A stretch of 13,007 nt of DNA from an uncultured Bacteroides sp. (GTDB lineage: Bacteria; Bacteroidota; Bacteroidia; Bacteroidales; Bacteroidaceae), in the NCBI GenBank assembly GCA_900556845.1, contig USQO01000060.1, positions 1-13,007 of the forward strand, read 5' to 3'. Shown here in pieces: positions 1 through 6,445 of this stretch. Position numbers and translations under genes: made by a program. The notes under the pieces are model-generated. The model saw only the letters and a program-made list of their open reading frames with translations. It ran no database searches and was not told where the DNA came from. The number at the start of each line of letters is the position of its first letter. Position 1 is the first letter of the stretch.

Positions 1-22
1 GTCAGATGTGTATAAGAGACAG
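1..22 (+). other. Sequencing adapter remnant (Nextera/Tn5 mosaic end)
   Basis: Bases 4-22 read AGATGTGTATAAGAGACAG, which is the 19-bp Tn5 mosaic end used in Nextera tagmentation. The preceding GTC also matches the Nextera read-1 adapter. This is untrimmed library sequence, not a genomic transposon: no transposase or second end is present, and the match begins at base 1. Genomic sequence starts at about base 23, and what lies upstream in the organism is unknown. Confidence 0.96.
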
Positions 23-23
23 T

Positions 24-80
24 GCGAAGGATGGCAAACGTCTGATTTGTCACATCATTGAAACAAATTTTCACGAATAA
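24..80 (+). CDS. Possible 3' end of a truncated upstream gene
   Basis: From the adapter junction an open frame runs 18 codons (AKDGKRLICHIIETNFHE) to a TAA at 78-80. It has no start codon, so it would be the C-terminal tail of a gene lying mostly outside the contig. A regulator or another PUL gene often sits just upstream of a susC, but 18 residues are too few to recognise a family. An open stretch this short also occurs readily by chance. The other two forward frames were not favoured: one stops at about 60 after a similarly short run. Confidence 0.22.
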   Translation, partial: AKDGKRLICHIIETNFHE

Positions 81-123
81 CGGATAGATTAGGCGACCTT
101 TTTCCATTTTTTATCAAAAGAAA

Positions 124-153
124 TACGTTTGTAACACTGTTCCTATACTTTTG
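124..153 (+). promoter_or_regulatory. Candidate Bacteroidota promoter for susC-susD
   Basis: TACTTTTG at 146-153 fits the Bacteroidota -7 consensus TAnnTTTG. A TTTG at 128-131 could be the -33 element, but the 14-nt gap between them is shorter than usual. TACGTTTG at 124-131 also fits TAnnTTTG and could be an alternative or second -7 element, though I see no TTTG at a suitable distance upstream of it. With the 146-153 element, transcription would start near 160, giving a leader of about 60 nt before the susC ATG. Confidence 0.5.
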
Positions 154-156
154 TCC

Positions 157-174
157 ACGTCTGTTAGCGGACGT
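157..174 (+). other. Leader hairpin at the predicted 5' end of the susC mRNA
   Basis: ACGTC (157-161) and GACGT (170-174) are exact reverse complements. The stem can extend inward by a U-G and a G-C pair, giving about 7 bp closed by a UUAG tetraloop (164-167). It lies just downstream of the TACTTTTG element, so it would form at or near the 5' end of the transcript. It could stabilise the mRNA, or as DNA serve as an operator for a dimeric regulator. No U-run follows, so it is not an intrinsic terminator. Confidence 0.4.
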
Positions 175-219
175 TTATTTTAGGAATATTTTTTAGATGT
201 AAATATAAAAGTCAAACGT

Positions 220-3200
220 ATGAAAAAAAGATTTGTAAGTTTATTAGGACTTGCATCTGTATGCTTATCCTTGTCGGCTACGCCGGAAGGTAATTCCGTA
301 TCTTTGGATACAAATTATTCAGCACAGCAGAATAAAGTGGTAAAAGGTCGTGTAATCGATCAGAACGGCGATGCGGTAATCGGTGCTTCTGTATTGGTGA
401 AAGGCACTACTCGTGGTACAATTACCGATGTAGATGGTAATTTTTCTGTTGATGTAGCCAAAGGAGAAAGCTTGGTTATTAGTTACATTGGGTTTGTGGA
501 ACAGGAGATTGTTCCAACAGGAAAAGATCTTACTATTGTTTTGAAGGAAGACACTGAAGTGCTCGACGAAGTTGTTGTGTTGGGTTATGGTGCCAATACT
601 CGCAAACAGGACTTGTCGGCATCTGTTGGTGTGCTGAGTAATACAGAAGAACTGACTACTCGTCCGGTTAGTTCTACAGAAAGTATGCTGCAGGGACAGC
701 TGGCCGGTGTTACCGTACAGGCAAACGGTGGTGACCCTACAGCAGCTCCGTCTATCGTAATTCGCGGTCAGGGCTCACAGAACGGTGATAATGTGCTGTG
801 GGTTGTCGATGGCGTACCTGGAGCCCCTATCTCTTCTATGAACGACATCGAATCTATTACGGTGTTGAAGGATGCCGCTTCGGCTGCCATCTACGGTGCA
901 CAGTCGGGTGCAGGTGGTGTAATTCTGGTTACTACCAAGAAAGCTAAGGAAGGCGCTCCTTCACTGAGCTACGATGCTACTTTCGGTGTGCGTCAGGCTT
1001 ATAACCTGCCGGATCCTCTGAATGCAGAACAGCAGATTGAGATGCGCAAGCGTTCGTATGCCAATGCCGGACTGACACTGCCTGAAGGCTGGAACGTGGA
1101 AAAGAACCCTTGGATTGGAACTACACGTACCAACTGGATGGACGAAGTTTTCCGCTCTGCTTTCTACCAGCGTCACAATGTAGCCCTGAATGTGGGTACC
1201 GAGAACTTCTCAAACCGCGTTTCGTTTGCATACGACAACGACCAGGGTGTGTTGATTAACACCTTCAACAAGAATATGTCATTCCGCTACAACGGCAAGT
1301 TCAAACTGAACAAGTGGGTGACTATCAACGAAGACTTTGTATGGAAAAATACAGAAAGCCGTACACATGGAACAAACGATGCTTATACTGGTGCCGTTCT
1401 GGCTGCCATGTATATGCCTTCAAGTGCAACTGTATACAATCCGCTGGACGGTTCTTACGGAGGTACCACTACCGAAGACCCTGCTTATATCGAAAAATAC
1501 GGCTCTAACTTTGCCGATATTCACGGGGATGCTGTCAATCCGGTCCGCTTGCTCGAAGCAGACAATATTTTCGACCGTACAAGCGATGTATGGTCAACTA
1601 CCAGTCTTGAAATCGGGAATGTTATTCCGGGCTTGAAGTTTGTAAGCCGCTTTACTTACAACCTCAAGAATAACAACTACAAGAAATTCAGCCCAAGACG
1701 TGACGAGGTAGGTAAACCGGACCTTTCCAACTCGCTGATTGAAAGTAATTACCGCAGCGATGCATGGAAGACTGAGAACACGCTGACTTACGACAATACA
1801 TTTGGTGACCATACCGTAGGTGCTTTGTTCTCTACAACAGCCGACCACTTCAATACGCGTGGTCTGGAAGTAACCGGAAAAGACTTCCTGGATGAAACAG
1901 AATATTTGCAGTATCTCACTTATGCAGGATCTACTTCTGCTACCGACTATATGACCGGTCCGGATGCAAACGTATCTTTGATCGGACGTCTGGCTTACTC
2001 ATACAATGACCGCTATTTTGTTACTGCATCATGGCGCCGTGACTATGCGGGCCGTCTGCCTAAGGCCAACAACTACGGTGATTTCCCCGCTTTCACGGCT
2101 GCATGGAAAATCTCCAACGAAAGTTTCTTCCCGAAATCGGACGTGCTGAACCTTTTGAAACTGCGTGCGTCATGGGGACGTGTGGGTAACCTGGGTTCTA
2201 TCAGCTACAACTATAGCTCTCCGCTGCTCGGAAAGACATTCTGGACAGAACAGGCACAGTACGGTGTCATGTCAAACCGCCTGTGGAACAACTTTGTTTA
2301 CTACCAGACTGCCCTGAATCCGGATCTGACCTGGGAAACTTCAGAACAGACTGACCTTGGTCTTGATATCGACATGTTCAACGAACGTTTGTCCGTACAG
2401 TTGGACTATTTCGACAAGCGTACCTTCAACCTGATTCAGGCACAGACCATGAACTGGCCGAGTACCATCGGTATCGATGCGATGCTGGTTAACCAGGGTG
2501 AGATCCGTAACCGCGGTTTCGAAGCGCAGGTAAGCTGGAGCGACAAGGTGAACAAGGACTTCTCTTACTTCGTAAGCGGTAACTTCTCCTATCTGAAGAA
2601 CTGGGTTTCTGATATCGGCGTAAAGGATGAGGATGGCAATCCGGGTGTATGGACAGGCGACGGAAGTTTCCGTAACATTCCTTACGTATACCAGACTGCA
2701 GAAGGCGAGCCTTTGAATTCCTTCTACCTGATTCAGACTGACGGTATCTTCCAGAGCGATGCCGAGGCTGCTGCATATGTGGACAAGGACGGTAACCGCA
2801 TCCAGCCGAATGCCGTGGCCGGTGACCTGAAGTTTGTGGATTACAACGGTGACGGTAAGATTACTGATGCCGACCGCCAGTATATGGGAAGCGCTACTCC
2901 TAAGACCACATTCGCGCTGACTGCCGGATTTACTTACAAAAAACTCTCTGTAAGTGCCATGTTCCAGGGCGTGGGCGGTGCACAGGCTTTGAACGTGGCC
3001 AAGTACATGACACTGAGTGACGTGGAGGGTAACTTCAACCGTTCCAGCGAAATCCTCAATGCATGGAGTCCTGAAAATACTTCTTCAGACATACCTCGTC
3101 TGTCAAAGAATGACCCGAACGCCAACTTCAGTACGGCTTCCGACTGGTACCTGGAAAATGCCTCTTACCTGCGTCTGAAGAACTTTACAGTATCGTATGA

Positions 3201-3390
3201 CCTGACAGATGTTCTGCGTAAGGCGGCTCACCTGAATGAGCGCAACAGCCGTATGTCTGTATACTTCAGCGGTGAAAACCTGTTCACAATCACTAAATAT
3301 TCGGGTATCGACCCGGAATGTGGTGGCTGGGATGCCATGAAGTATCCGGTTTCAAGAGTACTTTCTGTAGGTGTTAAATTGACTTATTAA
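220..3390 (+). CDS. SusC/RagA-family TonB-dependent outer-membrane glycan transporter
   Basis: This 1056-residue protein would be the outer-membrane barrel that imports glycan fragments using TonB energy, with the downstream SusD-like lipoprotein as its lid. An N-terminal signal peptide covers about residues 1-20. Residues 38-110 form a carboxypeptidase-D regulatory-like domain (VVKGRVIDQNGDAVIGASV). The plug spans about 115-241, with the SusC-type signatures DEVVVLGYG (116-124) and ASAAIYGAQSGAGGVILVTTKK (220-241). The rest is barrel, ending in an aromatic residue (VGVKLTY). An EF-hand-like loop, DYNGDGKITDADR, begins near residue 874, as in many SusC proteins. Length is typical and the frame is intact. 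There is no extra N-terminal STN signalling domain, so regulation through an anti-sigma partner is unlikely. The ATG at 220 is the natural start because the signal peptide follows it. Codons are A/T-ending near the 5' end and strongly C-ending in the barrel. Confidence 0.97.
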   Translation: MKKRFVSLLGLASVCLSLSATPEGNSVSLDTNYSAQQNKVVKGRVIDQNGDAVIGASVLVKGTTRGTITDVDGNFSVDVAKGESLVISYIGFVEQEIVPTGKDLTIVLKEDTEVLDEVVVLGYGANTRKQDLSASVGVLSNTEELTTRPVSSTESMLQGQLAGVTVQANGGDPTAAPSIVIRGQGSQNGDNVLWVVDGVPGAPISSMNDIESITVLKDAASAAIYGAQSGAGGVILVTTKKAKEGAPSLSYDATFGVRQAYNLPDPLNAEQQIEMRKRSYANAGLTLPEGWNVEKNPWIGTTRTNWMDEVFRSAFYQRHNVALNVGTENFSNRVSFAYDNDQGVLINTFNKNMSFRYNGKFKLNKWVTINEDFVWKNTESRTHGTNDAYTGAVLAAMYMPSSATVYNPLDGSYGGTTTEDPAYIEKYGSNFADIHGDAVNPVRLLEADNIFDRTSDVWSTTSLEIGNVIPGLKFVSRFTYNLKNNNYKKFSPRRDEVGKPDLSNSLIESNYRSDAWKTENTLTYDNTFGDHTVGALFSTTADHFNTRGLEVTGKDFLDETEYLQYLTYAGSTSATDYMTGPDANVSLIGRLAYSYNDRYFVTASWRRDYAGRLPKANNYGDFPAFTAAWKISNESFFPKSDVLNLLKLRASWGRVGNLGSISYNYSSPLLGKTFWTEQAQYGVMSNRLWNNFVYYQTALNPDLTWETSEQTDLGLDIDMFNERLSVQLDYFDKRTFNLIQAQTMNWPSTIGIDAMLVNQGEIRNRGFEAQVSWSDKVNKDFSYFVSGNFSYLKNWVSDIGVKDEDGNPGVWTGDGSFRNIPYVYQTAEGEPLNSFYLIQTDGIFQSDAEAAAYVDKDGNRIQPNAVAGDLKFVDYNGDGKITDADRQYMGSATPKTTFALTAGFTYKKLSVSAMFQGVGGAQALNVAKYMTLSDVEGNFNRSSEILNAWSPENTSSDIPRLSKNDPNANFSTASDWYLENASYLRLKNFTVSYDLTDVLRKAAHLNERNSRMSVYFSGENLFTITKYSGIDPECGGWDAMKYPVSRVLSVGVKLTY

Positions 3391-3417
3391 TGTTTTTCGT
3401 TTAAGAAGATAGAAATT

Positions 3418-5049
3418 ATGAAAAAATATATATCAGCATTGGCTTTGTCTGCATGCATGTTCAGCTCTTGCAGTGATTTCCTTGATGTGCGGCCTGAAGG
3501 AAGTCCGGTAACAAATGCCTATTTTACCAATGACCAGCAGGCTATTGACGCAATCGACGGACTGTATGCACCTGTCCATCAGGAAAAGGGTTTCGGCCGT
3601 GAACTGTTCTGGGAACAGGGAGCTGCCTGCGATATCGTGTGGGGACGTACCCGTGGATACAACACGCTGGCTACTTTTAATTATACCGGTGACGAGGACC
3701 CTATCAAGGGCGCTTTCGACATGTTCTATACCAATATGTCGCGTGCCAACTGGATCATCAAGCAGTTGCTTGCCAAAGAAAAGACTACTGAATTGTCTGC
3801 CGTTGAAAAACGCAGCTTGGGTGAGGCTTACTTCATGCGCGGTATGTCGCATTTCTGGATTGCCTACCGTTACGGTACCGACAAGCAGGGTGTTCCTTTT
3901 GTACGCTACGAGGACTTTGAGGGTGATTATGACAACTCTATTCCTCCACAGCTGGCTTCTGTAACCGACAACTACCAGGCTATTCTGGACGACATGGACA
4001 AGGCCATCGCCTATCTGCCCCGTTTTGAGGAATATTCGGATGATGACAAGGGCCGTGCGCATGAGGCCGCTGCTGTAGCCTACAAGGCAAAGGTATGTGC
4101 TTACTGGGCTACCTGGAACGAAGCGAAATGGAACGATGTGATTACGCTGGTCAACCAGCTGGAAAACGAATACGGACGCGACCTGGCTCCTACTTTTGAC
4201 GAAGTGTTCTCTTCGGACTTTGCCGATTTCTGGAACAAGGAATACATCTGGTCCATTCCTTCGACCGGCGGTTCGACTGGTGGTGGAGTACAATTCCCGG
4301 GAGTTATTCTTGAAAACAAGGGCTGGGGTATTTACAACGGCTGGGGACAGATTAAGCCGTCTTATGACATCTATGAGGAAATGGCCAAGGACGGTGCAGG
4401 CAACAGCCGTCTGGTACGCTCCATTCTGGAATACAATCAGAAATTTGAGTTCTTTGGTGAAACCCGCCGCTTCTTTTCTGTATCCGACCTTGAGGCCGGA
4501 TTCCAGATTAACAAGTACATGGATCCGTTCAAACATAAGAACGCTGATACAGAAGGTTACGTAAACACGAACGGTAACTGGCCTACTGCACGCATCAACT
4601 TCCCGCTGATTCGTTTTGCCGAAATGCTGCTGTTCCGTGCAGAGGCTTACCTGATGACTGACCAGGCCGGACTGGCCAAGGCCGACCTGAACCGTATCCG
4701 TTTCCGCTCTAACCTGCAGCCGCTGGATCATACTCCTACCATGGCAGATCTGTATCACGAACGCCGCTGCGAGCTGGCTTTCGAATACACCGACCACCTG
4801 TTCGACCTGAAACGCTGGCACCGTTCCTCAAATGCTGAAATCAAGCAGATTGCAGCAAAAGAGCTGAACTCACACCCGCGTATCCGTAAATACGAAGACC
4901 GTATGAACCCGGAATCTCCTTTTGTAATTGCCGACTACGAAGATTACAAGAACAAGAGCAAGTATGAAGATTATATGATGGTATTCCCTTACCCGTCTAA
5001 TCAGATTACAAAATCAAACGGAAAATTGAAACAAAATGAAGGTTATTGA
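3418..5049 (+). CDS. SusD/RagB-family surface glycan-binding lipoprotein
   Basis: This 543-residue protein starts 27 bp after the SusC-like gene and is its expected partner: a surface lipoprotein that captures glycan and caps the SusC barrel. The signal peptide ends in FSSC, with Cys18 as the probable lipidated residue, followed by SDFLDVRPEG, a common SusD start. The LGEAYFMRGMSHFWIAYRYG region is the TPR-like helical part of the fold. Near residues 445-465 the segment ERRCELAFEYTDHLFDLKRWH is a conserved C-terminal SusD signature. A Gly/Thr/Ser-rich loop (STGGSTGGG) lies near residue 281. Length is usual for the family and the gene is intact. Codon use matches the SusC barrel (AAC, TTC, GAC, CTG), suggesting high expression. 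The bound glycan cannot be read from the sequence. Confidence 0.97.
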   Translation: MKKYISALALSACMFSSCSDFLDVRPEGSPVTNAYFTNDQQAIDAIDGLYAPVHQEKGFGRELFWEQGAACDIVWGRTRGYNTLATFNYTGDEDPIKGAFDMFYTNMSRANWIIKQLLAKEKTTELSAVEKRSLGEAYFMRGMSHFWIAYRYGTDKQGVPFVRYEDFEGDYDNSIPPQLASVTDNYQAILDDMDKAIAYLPRFEEYSDDDKGRAHEAAAVAYKAKVCAYWATWNEAKWNDVITLVNQLENEYGRDLAPTFDEVFSSDFADFWNKEYIWSIPSTGGSTGGGVQFPGVILENKGWGIYNGWGQIKPSYDIYEEMAKDGAGNSRLVRSILEYNQKFEFFGETRRFFSVSDLEAGFQINKYMDPFKHKNADTEGYVNTNGNWPTARINFPLIRFAEMLLFRAEAYLMTDQAGLAKADLNRIRFRSNLQPLDHTPTMADLYHERRCELAFEYTDHLFDLKRWHRSSNAEIKQIAAKELNSHPRIRKYEDRMNPESPFVIADYEDYKNKSKYEDYMMVFPYPSNQITKSNGKLKQNEGY

Positions 5050-5087
5050 TTGAAGTTTCTGATTTACCATAAATAAATGCTATTTTT

Positions 5088-5158
5088 GTCATTCCAGACT
5101 GAACGGGCAGATTTCCTGTTAACCTCAGATGCTCGTAGGGCCTGGAATGACTTTTTTT
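5088..5158 (+). terminator. Long-loop hairpin with T-tract after susD (terminator or attenuator)
   Basis: GTCATTCCAG (5088-5097) pairs perfectly with CTGGAATGAC (5142-5151), and seven Ts follow directly (5152-5158). The loop of 44 nt is unusually long for a simple intrinsic terminator. It contains a second small stem, AACGGG (5102-5107) with CCTGTT (5114-5119), which includes one G-U pair. The likely role is to end or dampen susCD transcription before the enzyme genes, which have their own promoter candidate. A structured 3' UTR or a small RNA derived from it is also possible. Confidence 0.65.
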
Positions 5159-5204
5159 GTTTTATACTTTTTGTAAGTATTCTGTTTTTATCTGGAAATG
5201 CTTA

Positions 5205-5223
5205 AAAAAGTAGTAGACTTTTT
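5205..5223. promoter_or_regulatory. Inverted repeat just upstream of the enzyme-operon promoter
   Basis: AAAAAGT (5205-5211) and ACTTTTT (5217-5223) are exact reverse complements around a 5-bp spacer, AGTAG. The repeat ends 8 bp before the TTTG proposed as the -33 element, a position suited to a regulator binding site. As RNA it could also act as a weak second terminator for read-through from susD, since five Ts close the stem. A/T richness makes a chance match possible. Confidence 0.35.
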
Positions 5224-5231
5224 GGAAAGGT

Positions 5232-5259
5232 TTTGTTTATTAAAAAATGATTATCTTTG
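5232..5259 (+). promoter_or_regulatory. Promoter candidate for the phosphatase-to-sulfatase operon
   Basis: TATCTTTG at 5252-5259 matches the Bacteroidota -7 consensus TAnnTTTG exactly. TTTG at 5232-5235 is a plausible -33 element with 16 bp between them, slightly short. Transcription would begin near 5266, only about a dozen bases before the ATG at 5278, so the leader would be very short. The site lies downstream of the susD terminator-like hairpin, which supports an independent start for the six enzyme genes. Confidence 0.55.
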
Positions 5260-5277
5260 AATATAATAAAAAAAACT

Positions 5278-6429
5278 ATGAAACGAGTATTTTTAAATTT
5301 ATTGTCTTTTTGTGTGTTGTCGGGGGCTTGTGTTGTCATGCAGCCAGTATTGGCCCAGAATAGTCGTACAGATAAAGTGCAGACTTATGTCATGCCTAAC
5401 CCTTATCCGGTAGAGAAGATTGTATCTCCCGAAGGTAAAAAAGTAAAAAATGTGATTTTGATGATTGGCGATGGCATGAGTCTGATGCATGTTTATTCGG
5501 CTTGGACTGCCAATCGGGGTAAATTGTACTTGGAAAATTGTCCGGTGGTTGGTTTGTCAAAGACATATTGTGCCAATAAACTGATTACAGATTCGGGTGC
5601 AGGTGGTACTGCTATGGCTATTGGTCAGAAGACGAATTATCACTCTGTGGGTGTCGACACTCAGGGTAATCCGCAGCCGTCATTGGTTACATTGGCCAAA
5701 CGGAAAGGTTTGTCGGCAGGTATTGCGGTAACTTGTCGTTTGTGGGATGCTACACCGGCAGATTTTTGTTGTCACAATGTAGACCGTGATGCAGAAGAGG
5801 CGATTGTAGCTGACTATGTAAATTGCGATGCTGATTATGTAGTAGGAGGTGGAGCCAAGAAGTTTGTCAATCGGGCAGATGGAAGAGATATCTTTAAGGA
5901 ATTAGAACAGAAAGGCTATAAAGTAGCTCGTAGCTGGGAAGAATGTAAGGCTATTAAGGACGGACGTATTTTTGCTGTAACTGATTCGGTAGATACCCCA
6001 CTGCCAGCTGAGCGTGGTGACCGTCTGGCCCAGTCGGCTCTGAAGGGTATGGATTTGTTGTCAAAGAATGACAAAGGATTTTTCATGATGATTGAAGGTT
6101 CGCAGTTGGATGATTATGGTCATTTTAATGATTTGGACTTGCTGATGCAGGAAACTCATGATTTTGACCGTACTATAGGTAAGGTACTTGAATGGGCAGC
6201 TCGCGATGGCGAAACTTTGGTTGTTATAACAGCCGACCATGAAACTGGAGGTTTGACTTTGGTAGGTGGTGATAAAGACAAGGGAGAAATTCAGTGTAAA
6301 TTTTCAACAACTAGTCATTCGGGTGTAATGGTTCCTGTGTATGCGTTTGGTCCGGGCTCTGAAAACTTTACCGGAATCTTTGAGAACTCGGATATTTTCC
6401 ATAAAATAAAAGAATTGTTGAATCTTTAA
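5278..6429 (+). CDS. Periplasmic alkaline phosphatase (PhoA-type phosphomonoesterase)
   Basis: The product would hydrolyse phosphate monoesters in the periplasm. From the ATG at 5278 it is 383 residues, with a signal peptide ending near PVLA-Q27. The frame is open back to a TTG at 5257, but that codon sits inside the TATCTTTG promoter element, so the ATG is preferred. The PhoA active-site set is complete: Asp65 (MIGDGM), nucleophile Ser106 in TDSGAGG, Asp157 and Thr159 in WDATP, Arg170 thirteen residues after Asp157 as in E. coli PhoA, Glu273, Asp278 and His282 in EGSQLDDYGH, Asp320 and His321 in ADHETGG, and His347 in HSG. This predicts an active two-zinc, one-magnesium enzyme. It is shorter than E. 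coli PhoA. It heads the enzyme operon, 16 bp before the GH63-like gene, so its substrate is probably a glycan-borne phosphate. General phosphate scavenging is the alternative. Confidence 0.93.
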   Translation: MKRVFLNLLSFCVLSGACVVMQPVLAQNSRTDKVQTYVMPNPYPVEKIVSPEGKKVKNVILMIGDGMSLMHVYSAWTANRGKLYLENCPVVGLSKTYCANKLITDSGAGGTAMAIGQKTNYHSVGVDTQGNPQPSLVTLAKRKGLSAGIAVTCRLWDATPADFCCHNVDRDAEEAIVADYVNCDADYVVGGGAKKFVNRADGRDIFKELEQKGYKVARSWEECKAIKDGRIFAVTDSVDTPLPAERGDRLAQSALKGMDLLSKNDKGFFMMIEGSQLDDYGHFNDLDLLMQETHDFDRTIGKVLEWAARDGETLVVITADHETGGLTLVGGDKDKGEIQCKFSTTSHSGVMVPVYAFGPGSENFTGIFENSDIFHKIKELLNL

Positions 6430-6445
6430 ATCGTAGACGAACAAT

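Noticed and set aside
1..22. Genomic Tn5-like transposon end
   Set aside because: It matches the sequencing adapter including extra adapter bases, begins at base 1 and has no transposase or partner end.
38..163. ACGTCTG direct repeat at 38-44 and 157-163
   Set aside because: It is seven bases with two copies about 119 bp apart. This is too short to separate from chance, and the second copy is already part of the leader hairpin.
220..570. Anti-sigma/ECF-regulated SusC with an N-terminal STN domain
   Set aside because: Only a signal peptide and a carboxypeptidase-D-like domain precede the plug, and no room is left for an STN domain.
3433..4821. A 462-codon open frame on the minus strand opposite susD
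   Set aside because: It lies fully inside a clear SusD gene, its translation shows no recognisable domain or signal peptide, and it is explained by the C-ending, stop-poor codon use of susD.
5257..5277. TTG start extending the phosphatase by seven residues
   Set aside because: The TTG forms the end of the TATCTTTG promoter element, and the ATG at 5278 starts a normal signal peptide.
5278..5340. Lipoprotein reading of the phosphatase leader (SGAC at residues 15-18)
   Set aside because: The lipobox fit is poor, while a standard signal peptidase I site follows at VLA-Q (residue 26/27).
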